NCBI GenBank assembly: GCA_963576725.1
Contig: OY755240.1
Span: 61,256,633 to 61,320,632, forward strand
Source: Azorinus chamasolen
Lineage: Eukaryota > Mollusca > Bivalvia > Cardiida > Solecurtidae
DNA length: 64,000 bases
Direction: 5' to 3'
Below, piece after piece: positions 49,630-59,863 of the stretch. The notes under the pieces were generated by a model. The model ran no database searches and was not told the origin of the DNA. It saw only the letters and a list, made by a program, of their open reading frames with translations. Positions within the stretch are counted from its first letter, which is position 1, and the number at the start of each line of letters is the position of its first letter. Position numbers and translations under genes: made by a program.

Positions 49630-49880
49630 TTACCTATTTCCCTGTTTAATATTCATGTAAGAAATAATGCATCGTGAATATTAATTTTATTAGTTGAACT
49701 TTTATAATGGCATAGGTACACATGATTGTTTGATATAGATAGAAACTGTAAAGTCAAATCCATAATTGCATAAGCAAAAAGGGCAGACCCTGATCAGACG
49801 AATCCTTTAGGATCAGTCTGATCTGTGTCTACTATGTTGGCAAAGGCGTGAAAAGACGTTTGTATAAAGGAAAGGGTTAA
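49630..49880. mobile_element. TT-2 MITE, full length
   Basis: Left TTAC, right TTAA at 49877. AATATTCATGTAAGAAATAA, core CAGACCCTGATCAGACGAAT CCTTTAGGATCAGTCTGATC. Confidence 0.85.
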
Positions 49881-50528
49881 TTGTTAAGTTATCTGCATTA
49901 CGTTTGCTATTCATTAAGACAGACATACACTGTTATCTGTTTAGTGGTTCATATTGAAGGATACTTAGTAGCGACGATGTTAATACATGTACGATATTTT
50001 AGAGATGGAATATTTCTGACAGATGAACCATATCTGTATCAATGTCAAACCATTTTCTTCACTTGCATTCTTGTTCGTATAAAGCAATTTAATTATCTAA
50101 TGAAGACTGAAAACTGGCTACTTGTTGATAATGCATTCATGGTACGATATTCGTGAACGCCATAGTCAAACCAAGTATAGGTTTTAAGTTAGTTGTTATA
50201 CCATTTCACGATAATTGAATTATTTTATGATTTTTGTTTTACAGAGAAGTGTCAGATAAACAATGTTTGTTCTTTTCTTTAAGAATGTTACTGGAATAGT
50301 TTGGATCTTAAAGTGATAGCCCCAGCCTACAATAAACGCATCATAAAAACTTGGTATTTGTTATGTTTAGTTATTGTGAAGATTGCCAATATGAACTTAC
50401 ATGTATATCGAAAATACAAAATAAATCATGTTCTACAACAAACTATTATCAGCCTATGTCGAACAGATAACCGAACTAAAATGCAGCCCGAATACATACT
50501 AATACATTGCGGAATAGCATTAGGGTCT
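49881..50528. other. no recognisable feature
   Basis: A 91-codon + frame starts in the TT-2 end (49881-50156), and another runs 50301-50552. Neither shows a motif or clear coding bias. Unassigned. Confidence 0.4.
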
Positions 50529-50698
50529 ATGCTTATAAAGCTTTTTAGCTGAGTCTGAGTTCGTTCTCAAGCTTTTGATTGGTTAGATTTGAGTTCTCAA
50601 GCTTTTGATTGGTCAGATTTGAGCCAAAGACTCAAATCTGACCCATCAAAAACTTGAGAACGAACTCAGACTCAACTTAAAGTTTTATAAGCATGGAC
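50529..50698. mobile_element. CCAAT-box hairpin element
   Basis: Same family as 46136 in the opposite orientation: here the extra TTCTCAAGCTTTTGATTGGT module lies in the left arm. Ends GCTTATAAAG / TTTATAAGC. Confidence 0.85.
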
Positions 50699-50959
50699 CC
50701 TGTTATTTGATATAAAACACATGGAAGTTAAATTTCGCCGGCGTTTATTTGATTGGTTTTTATGCGATATACTTCGTTTCTGCATATAAACAAATGATTT
50801 ATGTAATTATTAGGCATTTTAAAATGCATTGCAAGTAAAGACTATCACTTTAATAAGAATATTACACTGTCTGATCATGTATGTGATACGAAATGGAAGG
50901 CATCTTAATTTCAAGGCATGCTAAATTTAAAGTTAATGAAAACGTGTCTGTCTCGAAAA

Positions 50960-51275
50960 AGATTAATTTAATCGGTAAACGATCACGCCTAAAAGGTTAT
51001 GGGACATTCTAGATGTTAATTTAACTGATACCAGATCGCAGTTTAGAGGCTATGTGACATTCGAGATTATGGTTTTATTCGATAATTAATCACAGTTAAG
51101 AGGCTAATGACATTCGATGTATTTAATCCATTAACTGCCACGGTATAAGGGTTACGTGACATTGGATACTATGAATTTAATCGATAATTGGTCACGGTTA
51201 AGAGGGTAATGACATTCGAAATGATGTATTTAATCGATAATTGATCACGGTTAATATATTATGTGACATTTAGAG
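50960..51275. repeat. about 50-bp degenerate tandem array, six units
   Basis: Each unit has the form TTTAATCGATAATTGGTCAC GGTTAAGAGG followed by a variable TATGTGACATTCGA. Unit length varies from 45 to 60 bp. Old and diverged. Confidence 0.75.
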
Positions 51276-51411
51276 TTGCAAAACGTTGCAAATGCACAAT
51301 TTAGAAAAATACTGTTACTGTACTAACAAGATTACTGTACTTACTAAATTACTAGTACAATATATTAATGGAACATCTTACTTAATAATGCATGATACAA
51401 CACAATTGGTA

Positions 51412-51605
51412 TACAGTACAACCATCAAAATGAGGTCTAATTATGGATTTGTAAGGCAGATGGTAACTTAATGCAGGTCACAAGTAACACAGAAAACTCC
51501 TATAGGATCTTTATGCATTACCTTTTCCCTGTATTAGGCATCCACCTGCTTTTAAGACTCTTTTGTTCAATTGACGAATGGCCTGTTAGGACAGGTTCTA
51601 CTTTA
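51412..51605. mobile_element. TA-4 MITE, left end shortened
   Basis: TACAGTACAACCATCAAAAT GAGG left, GGCCTGTTAGGACAGGTTCT AC right. Core AATGCAGGTCACAAGTAACA CAG around CTCCTATAGGAT. Confidence 0.8.
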
Positions 51606-51719
51606 CATAATTTTTTAAAAGTTTATCCTTTGATCGCTGCAATTTCAAAGTGGACTGGTCCGTCAGTGTTTAATGATAGTGTCCATTCTGTACAAAAGGA
51701 TATAATTTGCGAAACATTT

Positions 51720-51967
51720 TTAACCCTTTCCTTTTCTTAGTATTTATGTGAGAAATTCTGACTTCATGACTATTTATTAGCTGAAATGTTATAATGTTAA
51801 CTTTTCGAGGAATCTTTTGATTTACAAACGTTGTAGAACCAGATCTAAAACGTGTCAAAAGCAAACAGAGTAGACCCTGATCAGACAGCCTCTATCGGTA
51901 CCATCTGATCTGGGTCTACTCTGTTTGCAAATGCGTGAAAAATGCATTTATATGAAGGAACGGGTTA
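51720..51967. mobile_element. TT-2 MITE, full length
   Basis: TTAA at 51720, right border TTAT. TTTATGTGAGAAATTCTGAC TTCATG, core GTAGACCCTGATCAGACAGC C with mismatched centre. Confidence 0.87.
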
Positions 51968-52070
51968 TTGACAAAACAGTGCATACCCTGATCAGAGGGC
52001 TCCTAATTGAAACACCTGATCAGGGTCGACACTGTTTGCATCTGCCAGTACACTCGTTTCCCGTATAAAT
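51966..52070. mobile_element. TT-class fragment
   Basis: AAACAGTGCATACCCTGATC AGAGGGCTCC ... CACCTGATCAGGGTCGACAC TGTTTGCATCTGCCAGTACA. Matches the piece at 32700. Confidence 0.7.
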
Positions 52071-52103
52071 ATTTGTTTGTTTTTTTCTAAAATTTTGAGT
52101 ATA

Positions 52104-52205
52104 GGTTAGTGTTTGTTAGTCAGCATTTACAAAAATAAATCGGTCTAGCGGGGCGCAGCCCCGCGACCGATTTATTTTGTAAATGCTGACTAACAAATAC
52201 TAACC
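52104..52205. mobile_element. foldback element with GC-rich tip
   Basis: GGTTAGTGTTTGTTAGTCAG CATTTACAAAA-TAAATCGGT pairs with its complement. Tip GCGGGGCGCAGCCCCGC. Arms about 50 bp with two or three mismatches. Confidence 0.88.
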
Positions 52206-52565
52206 AATTTAGTGATTGAAATTATGTTTTGTTCACAAACTGTCGCGCGCCCTATGTAATAGACATACCTGTCACCACCCGTCACATCTGTCATAAGACA
52301 GCAACACCACAGTTTTCCGAGAATCGCAGTAGATATTCAAGCGAATTATAAATTGAGGATTTTGATTTATTGAAATATGTATGACCCAATACTGTCCAAA
52401 CATGAGGTCATGGCTTCTCAAGTTCTCAATAACCGCTTCAGAATTTCACTAATAAAACCGGTAGGTGATTACATTGTACTTTGCAGAGATTTCTCGTGAT
52501 TTCGATTGGATTATCAAGAACGATTTTTTATTCATTTTCGTCAATGTGCATGTCTACAAATCGTT
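52206..52565. other. no recognisable feature
   Basis: Mixed composition with no family match or credible frame. Confidence 0.45.
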
Positions 52566-52618
52566 TAACCCGTTACTTCATATAAACGGGTTTCACACAT
52601 TTGCAAACGGAGTAGACC
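52566..52618. mobile_element. TT-1 left quarter
   Basis: TTAACCCGTTACTTCATATA AACGGGTTTCAC, GCAAACGGAGTAGACC; then unrelated sequence. Confidence 0.75.
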
Positions 52619-52747
52619 AAAGTTTCCAAGTATAAATGCAAACGGACAAACGACTTCTATAGACAGAACTTGGTGTCCCCATCAGCGATATTGGCAGCAA
52701 CAGTAGTTTATCAACTTTGTCTATACTCGATCGAGGAAACACCGGTC

Positions 52748-52935
52748 TTAACCCTTTCCCTCATATCAACGCTTTATCGCAAACAGAGTAGACAAGGGCC
52801 AGACATCTAATCAGGGTTCGCTCTATTTCCGTAAAAAATGATATAGATCTGATCCTACAGTTTTTGTTTGAACCAAAAGTTCCCTTTAAATGTTTACATT
52901 ATTAAACAAATGGGTTATTAATATTCCTGAATTGA
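52748..52935. mobile_element. TT-2 MITE, shortened core
   Basis: TTAACCCTTTCCCTCATATC, GCAAACAGAGTAGAC-AAGGGCC, AATCAGGGTTCGCTCTATTT, GATATAGATCTGATCCTACA G. The left arm is shortened and the right end decayed. Confidence 0.78.
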
Positions 52936-53589
52936 TCAATTCGTGTAGATCTATAAATGTTCCTTAGAGAAATAGTAAACACTGCTTCAAACCGGCCTGG
53001 CTCCAAGTTATAGCTAATGACTCACAAATCCCCTTTAACAACCAATTCACACATTGTTTAGTAATTCAAATCCCTGAGAGTGTCATAAAACATTGTTTTC
53101 GTTAAGAGACAGCAAAAATGATTACTGTTTTTTATTTTAGTTTATTTTTCATTTATGTTCAATGCTAACGTCCAGCATGATGACTTCAAGAGTTATAATT
53201 TAAAAGATCAATTTAATATTTATTGTGATAATCGTGTCTTTTGTATCCACCTTTTTTGAAATCATTTTAAAAGCTTGAATCCACATTAGTTGCTAAAAAA
53301 CTGTCCGGAATATCGAGGCGTCATGTCAATTTCATTTGCTCCAACAGGCTTCAGCTGCTAGCCGCTATTGTATCCTGTCCCTGAACTGATTCTGAACGCA
53401 GGTGCAATATAAAATACACCGACTTACTGGGTAAATTGTCACTTACTTCGGTAAATAGACACTTACTAAATAAATGGCCAGTAACGGCTGATTTACTTAA
53501 ATAAATCGCCAGAGAATTTGAAAAATACTGCAACGCCATTGGACAAAATATAATTTCAATCACTAATACGTATTAACGTTTAGACTGTA
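52936..53589. other. no recognisable feature
   Basis: A 70-codon minus frame (53351-53563) has no motif. AT-rich and unassigned. Confidence 0.4.
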
Positions 53590-53815
53590 TTTCAAACAAG
53601 ATGTGTTTGTGAAACACTATGTCACCGATTTGACCTTTGACCTTGATGTATGATCTTGACTTTAATAAATCGCCCCTAAAAGTGTTCGCCTCCATACGTT
53701 GTACATGCATGCCAGAGTTTGAAGTATGTATGTACAATGGCTACTAATTTATCGCCAACGTTAAAACCAAACAAACAAACGTACAGACAGGGCAAAACCA
53801 ATATGCCTCTCTTGA
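53590..53815. repeat. bivalve-type dispersed repeat (GACCTTTGACCTTGATG family)
   Basis: CGATTTGACCTTTGACCTTG ATGTATGATCTTGAC, CATGCATGCCAGAG, AAACAAACAAACGTACAGAC AGGGCAAAACCAATATGCC. I recall this arrangement as common in bivalve genomes; that is knowledge from memory, not checked here. Confidence 0.65.
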
Positions 53816-53816
53816 T

Positions 53817-53824
53817 CGTGTGTG

Positions 53825-53856
<32 letters not shown>

Positions 53857-53866
53857 GGGGGGGGGG
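53817..53866 (+). repeat. (TG)n with an 11-G run
   Basis: About 20 TG units, one CG interruption, then GGGGGGGGGGG. Confidence 0.95.
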
Positions 53867-54169
53867 GTTGTGTACACTATTTTGTGATTTTAATCCGTAT
53901 TCCTGTGCGTACACTACTTTCAATCCGTATCCTTGTATTAACAGCATTGTATGGTTTTTCCATTTGTACAACAGACATTCTCAAGAGAACATTTTGTCAA
54001 CTAGGCTTTACTATTGCCCAAATGTAAAGATGGTCGTGGTTACCTAAGGCATGCGATACCCAAGTTCAAACGTACATATACTAAGAAACGTATAATACGA
54101 ATTCTCTCGCTCAAATTGGTGACGCGTGCTTCACTGCGTAAAGATATAAAGATTTAGGACCCGCACAGC

Positions 54170-54290
54170 ATATTGTCTGTGTCTTCTCCAGAAACATTTA
54201 GGACAATTTACCTGTCATGTTCTGTGGCGAGTAGACTTTGAGACATTGTCTTTTGGGAAAGCGTAGCCAGTCAAATATGACGAACATTGG
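54170..54290 (+). repeat. dispersed repeat X, copy 2
   Basis: TCTGTGGCGAGTAGACTTTG AGACATTGTCTTTTGGGAAA GCGTAGCCAG matches the minus strand at 23380-23500. The match ends just before a TA-2-like terminus (TACAGTAAAACCTCACTAAT, 54305). Confidence 0.75.
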
Positions 54291-54339
54291 AAGCATTCAT
54301 GCATGTACAGTAAAACCTCACTAATCAGCAAGTAGATCA

Positions 54340-54480
54340 TTGTCACTGGTTGTGCCAAAATGGTGTAGGGTAAAATACGGTGAGAGAAGTTTCATGTATG
54401 CAGCTCCAAAACTTTGGAATACTCTACCGTCAGGCATTAGCGACGCAAGGTCACTGGCATTTTTCAAAATGTTTGTTTGT
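54340..54480 (+). pseudogene. LINE ORF2 extreme C-terminus, fragment
   Basis: Translation GERSFMYAAPKLWNTLPSGI SDARSLAFFK is the classic tail of CR1/L2/Jockey-group ORF2 proteins (AAPxLWNxLP...SLxxFK). Only about 35 residues remain, then sequence diverges. A second, degenerate copy lies at 62280. Confidence 0.8.
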
Positions 54481-54883
54481 ATCTATATTTCCATCAAATA
54501 TGATGAGCATATGCAAATAATGAAAGGAAGTGAAGCAAAGTATATATCAAACATTGTATAAAGATACACAAAGTAAAAAGATTAAATTGACTTAACATAA
54601 CAAACAACCAGGACCATGGCCGCCGCCAACAAGGACACATACCCCAGGTACACACATATAGACAGACACCGACATATTCATTCTCTCTCTCTCTCTCACA
54701 CACACAATTAGTCGCTAACACACATACAACACTGCATACATTGACATTAACATTATATATACAACACATGCAGTTTATATGATCTTTGTTTTAATTTAGG
54801 ATATAATGCATGTATTACGATTCAATAGATTTCTACCTACAATCTACTCCTAAAAAAGTACATGTATTCTGTTTGTAAGATAT
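54481..54883. other. CT/CA-rich patch, otherwise unassigned
   Basis: A short TCTCTCTCTCTCTCTC then CACACACA run lies at 54681-54706. Nothing else is recognised. Confidence 0.5.
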
Positions 54884-55082
54884 TACAGTGCTCCCTCTAT
54901 TGAGCGAATATTGGTAAAACGGATATCCCTACTTAAGTACCGCTTACTATAGGACAGAAGCAATGCTGAAAGCCCCCTTATAGAGCTTATTGCATTACAT
55001 ATGTCCAGCATTGATCTGTCACCTGCATTGAATAACCAAAGTCCAGCTCAATTTGATGTATTTAAGGAGAGGTTTTGCTATA
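54884..55082. mobile_element. TA-class MITE, decayed
   Basis: TACAGTGCTCCCTCTATTGA left, AAGGAGAGGTTTTGCTATA right. Core GACAGAAGCAATGCTGAAAG CCCC-TTATAGAGC-TTATTGCATTAC with shallow pairing. The left end recalls TA-5 and the core TA-4. Confidence 0.65.
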
Positions 55083-55095
55083 CATAGATATGGAC

Positions 55096-56094
55096 TTGCC
55101 CAGAAGTTTGGGAATCACTAACCTTTCTTTTGGATAACATATTTGTACGTTATGGGAATGCTATATACCGTCAGGTAATTGGTATTCCTATGGGTACGAA
55201 TTGTGCACCACTTGTCGCAGAGTTGTTGTTGTACTGCTATGAGAGAGATTTCATCTTACGTTTGAATCCACAATCACAAGAAGATGTTAGAAAAGCCTTC
55301 AATGAAACTTCTCGATATTTGGATGATATTCTTAACTTAGATAACCCTTTCTTTGATGATCTGGTTCCTGCAATTTATTCAAAGAACTCCATTGATAATG
55401 GAATGATTTCTTCTAAAATATATGACAAAAGAGATGATTTTGATTTTAATATTGTAAATTTCCCTCATCTTGACGGAGATGTTCCCCGTGCCCCATCTTA
55501 CGGGGTTTATATATCTCAACTTATTCGTTTTGCTAGAGCTTGTTCATCCATTGACGATTTTAACAGTTGAAATCTCATTTTAACTGAAAAGCTGCTTAAG
55601 CAAGGATATAGATACCATGAACTAAGAAAAACTTTCTCTAAATTTTACTATCGAAATCTCTCACTTATTGGCAAGTACCAATGTAATCTCAAGGTGCTTC
55701 TGTGACACGGTATTTCACATCCTGTATTTTATGGTGATGTGATTTACAAACTTCGTAAAATTATTGGACATAGCCATTTTCTCACTTTGTTCATCAAATA
55801 TGTTAAAATATTCATTAAAAAGGGATATGATCCTATAGTACTACAACATACTGCATGTTTGGTTGTCAACCCTTTTACAGTTGGCAATTACGCTGGCCTC
55901 TTTGCATGTACGCCGACAAGAAAGGTTTAGTACTCTATGAAGGCGCACTCTTAAATCCAGAAATGGAAGAAGAACTCGGGATACCTGCACTATTTCGTTT
56001 TTGTTGTACCCTTTATTACTTTTGTACAGTTACTCTGTTTGCAGCTCAATCATTGAGTACACTAGCGATAGGTGGATACAGTGTGTTCACTTAA
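55096..56094 (+). pseudogene. Penelope-like reverse transcriptase, broken
   Basis: The frame reads LLDNIFVRYGNAIYRQVIGI PMGTNCAPLVAELLL, then ETSRYLDDILNLDNPFFDDL (catalytic YxDD), KIYDKRDDFDFNIVNFPHLD and PSYGVYISQLIRFARACSSI DDF. After an in-frame TGA (55568) it continues RYHELRKTFSKFYYRN and, after another TGA (about 55702), FYGDVIYKLRKIIGHSHFL and HTACLVVNPFTVGNYAGLF. Between LVPAIYSKN and SIDNGMISSKIYDK about 20 residues usual in this RT group look deleted. The 5' part is missing and the frame opens without ATG. I place it with Penelope-like elements by its overall motif order, but another RT lineage is possible. No GIY-YIG nuclease is visible. Confidence 0.78.
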
Positions 56095-56515
56095 ATGGTT
56101 TCGTTATACATGCACTTTACCACTGTATTTGCCATCGCGGTTGTTGTAGATGAGTCGGAGAGGGGATACGTTTACTTATACTGTTTGTCTTTTAGGGTGG
56201 GGATGGAATAAATGTGAGGTTGGTTGCCCATAAACCGGTTTACGCCCCCCCCCAGTGACTTTTGTCACTGACCGTTCCAAGGCGGTACTTCCATCTTCCC
56301 CTATTGTATGTTTGTTTTGTCTTTGTGCGTCTCTTGATGTTTTTATAGTTGTGTATATTTGCTGTTTACTTATGTTGATGTTCGGGTGGCTGTTTGTTCT
56401 GTATGTGGTGTTTCCTGCATGACTAATTTTTGTACTTTAAACATTTCAGATATGTATCTGTCCGTCTTTTTGTAGATGTATAAAACCTTGTCGCCACTTG
56501 CCACATGGGTTCGAA
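56095..56515 (+). mobile_element. 3' region of the Penelope-like element
   Basis: Non-coding, containing GGTTGCCCATAAACCGGTTT A, a hairpin CAGTGACTTTTGTCACTG (56264-56281) and GACCGTTCCAAGGCGGTAC. GATGAGTCGGAG ... GGGGATACG at 56149-56170 vaguely resembles a hammerhead core. The assignment as its 3' region is by position and memory of similar elements. Confidence 0.5.
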
Positions 56516-56553
56516 AACCCGTCAATAATGCTATCACTCTCTATCAAATGATA

Positions 56554-59500
56554 TCATTTTTCCCTGTCCCACAGAGACAGTATTACATTATACACTTCTA
56601 TTCTGGATGTGCACAATACATGCTCAACAATAGAATTCACCTCAGATAAGTAACTGGGACACTTGTGAATAAATGTATCGGAAAATAATTTGCAGTATAT
56701 CTGCAGATACACATTTGCACATTTTGCATAACTAAGAGCATACCTACTAATGTACAGTACATCTAGACTAAGAGGGTGTTGAAGAACAGGTTTCATGAGC
56801 AGAAAATCACGGAGGACTAAGTTAGAGCTGACCCGATCAAACCAGTCTTTTTCTGCAACATGGTTCACTATTTGATGAAGAGTCGCCTTCCAAACATATT
56901 TAGACGGGAATTCTCCATTTTCAAGAATCTTGATAAAAAATTCTCTAATTTTTACTTCTTGAGCCAACGGTAAATTTCGCGAGCAAGCCCCATTTGGAGA
57001 TATTCATTATCTTTAAATGAAAGAAACCTATACATGAATATATTTTGTGAAATGTGATTGGTATTTAAGCGACATAACTGTTCAAACAAAGTAAGCTTCT
57101 TCAGGTCAATGTGATATTTTATAATCCTACACCCAATAAGGCGCATACAAATGTCTGTTTTCGTGTACATAGGCACGCTTTCTACATATTTTACACAAAA
57201 TCTATGTGCCTGTTCAACCTGCAGCTGCTTACTATTTGATAGAGATGGCCACAATTCGCAGCCATATAGTGATTTTGGGACTACAATGGATTTATAAAAC
57301 TTGTAGGATGTCATAGTAGTCAGACCATTGGGGTGTAGCCCGACATTTACTAGACTTAAAAGAGTGCTGCGAAGCTTCATACAACTTGTCTGTATATTTT
57401 AAGAAAAGTTAAGGTACTTGTTCAAATTAATACCTAGGTGATTATTATGTTCTGACTCGCCAATTAAGCCCTGTCCTTAAAACCAAGACACTTGCTTGCG
57501 TTATATCTGAAACGCCCGAAGACCTGATTTTGAGAACGAAAGCAGTGCCATGTCATCGGCAACGCTTACGGAACTACAACTGTGACCGGCAATACAGAAC
57601 CCAAGACCTGACTGTTCTAATTCAACAATTAACTCCTCAATGTATAGAAGATATAGTGAGGGGCTGCTCACGCCACCTTGTCGCGTGCCCTGCATAATGG
57701 AGACAGGTGCTGAGAGCATACATTGATGCCTTACCATGCTTGTTGATTTCTTATACATACTAATAAAGCAATTTATCGTGCACCAATCGACGTTTCTTTT
57801 AAAGAGTAAAACAGGCCTTCAAGCCATACCCTATCAAAGGCATGTTTGCAGTCTAAAAAGCAAATATACAACTTGCTACCGTATTCCTTGGCAAAGTATA
57901 TACTTTCTGTAATTGCCAGTGATGTTATCATACAGCCTAAATCCTTTCTAAAGCTTCAGTGTAAAGGATGAATTAGGTAAGCTGACTGTTCGAGGCGTTT
58001 GGGGAGAACATGTTCAAAAAGTTTCAAAATTGTAGACGATAATGTAATCGCTCTGTAACTATCGGGATCCTTTCAATTTTTTGACCCTCCTTTAAATACA
58101 GTAAAAATGATACATTTCTTCATTATTAACGGAACATGGCAAAAACGCAACATGGCAGAAAAGAGCTTCTGCAGACGTTTTAAAATTGTATTATCTCCTA
58201 ACCGAATATGCTCATCCTCACCAGGAGCTTTATTATTTTTCGTATTTTCGAGAATGAACCTTTTAGAAATCAGCTTTTACGTTACAGTTACGGGTATCTT
58301 CATAAGACTGTCTTTTATGAGACAAAAAAGTCGTACACATATTCCGCAAATGCATGATCAAAAGATTGGTTAGAGTCTATGCTGTACAAGTCGCTAAAGT
58401 AACCATGCCAGCCTTTAAGAATAGGTTCACTGTCACTGCAAGAATTGTTATAAAACATAACCTCCGAACCTGCTGACCTGTTTGTATTACTCCTTTTCTG
58501 ATTAACTAGATGCCATAACTTCTCCTGATCGATTTCCGCTGCTTCGTCTATTTCATCATATAGTTTAGAAAAATATATATCCACAGCTTTCCTGTGAGCA
58601 TTCCGAAAAACTCGTTTAGAGTCTTTGTAATGATCAAAAGTATAATTATAACGCGGTTTGCCAGCAGAGATCCAAGACAATCGACAGCGTTTCATAACCT
58701 TATGGTAGCAGTATGGTTTAAGGTAGGGCTTGTTACACGTTTTAGGGGCATATAATAGCGCGGTATTTTTCATGGCGCTAACTATTATGCTGTACAGAGA
58801 GTCTATATCAGATTTGCTCGAAACCTCCATATCTACTGCTGCTAGAAGGCCCTCATCACAATTTAAACTATCACAATAGGCTTGCTTCGCCTCATCAGAA
58901 ACATTACACCATTTAATTTGATATGGGTACTGGTTAGCAAGAGCCAAACGACATGGAATATTTAACGAGCATGTGAGTGGACGATGGTCGGAATAACAGA
59001 GAACATCATCATCTACCACCTTGCAGGATGTTAATCAATTTATATTATCATTTGGAAGCAGAATATGGTCTACCAAGCTCCGACTTGTCTTGAAATCATA
59101 GGTAGATCCTGGACCAGTACAAGTATCTTGGGTAGAAACCGAAACCAATCTAGACGTTTTAAGAAAACTTTGAAATTGCATATCTCTCCTGTCCAGTGCT
59201 TTAGTGAATTTACTGCAATTAACATGGCAGTTCATATCCCCCATTAAGATAACCAAACCTTTAGTCATATATTCACCATAAGTACTAATAAGGCTATCGA
59301 AATAACTACTGAACATGTCCACTGTATTGTTTTTAGAGGGCATATAAGTTTGAAAAATAAATACAGTATTGCCGGGGCTAATCTCAAGCCGTATGCCTAT
59401 AATCCTGTCACTGAACAATGGTATTCTAGATACAAGGATGTCAAATGATTTTTTCCATAATAAAGCAACCCCACTTTTACCAAGTTTTCTAGAATCTAGA

Positions 59501-59703
59501 GAACTAAGGTCTTTATCTGAAGCCGCATAATAGCTGTATGAACTGTTAATTCGGCCAAGGAAATGTAAATCTCGCTCAAACAGCCAGTGTTCTGAAATAC
59601 CACATACATCAATTCTGTAATCATTCAGTTTGTTCGCGAGGAAAGAGGAACTTGAAGTTATGCATGCTGCATTCCACGAAAACAGTTGCAAGTTAAATTC
59701 CAT
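56554..59703 (-). pseudogene. LINE ORF2: AP endonuclease and reverse transcriptase
   Basis: The likely start is the ATG at 59703 (MEFNLQLFSWNAACI). The endonuclease shows GISEHWL, LVILMGDMNCHVN and, after an in-frame TGA at 59035-59037, YSDHRPL, the catalytic SDH. The RT follows: DPDSYRAITLSS (with a TGA just before), FLDCKHAFDRVWLEGL (first catalytic Asp), then after a frameshift MQGTRQGGVSSPSLYLLYIE and VADDMALLS (catalytic ADD). The C-terminal third reads PKSLYGCELWPSLSNSKQLQ and KNEYLQ-type sequence in two frames (56952-57380 and 56554-56967). Layout fits the APE-type LINE groups (Jockey/CR1-like). It nicks target DNA and copies its RNA there. Confidence 0.88.
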
Positions 59704-59863
59704 AACGAAACAGTAATTAATCAACTTCGTACTGAGAGAGAGCAGACTATTGATTATGATCAGTCCACTCGTCTCTGTTACGATGTACTAGTGTTTCGAC
59801 ATGGTACGATGACGAGACATTATTACCAGCATCAGTATCCCTCGATCTGTATCTCGGCTTAGT

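Noticed and set aside
53719..54047. Frames rich in Cys-Val or Thr-His
   Set aside because: Translation of the TG repeat and G run.
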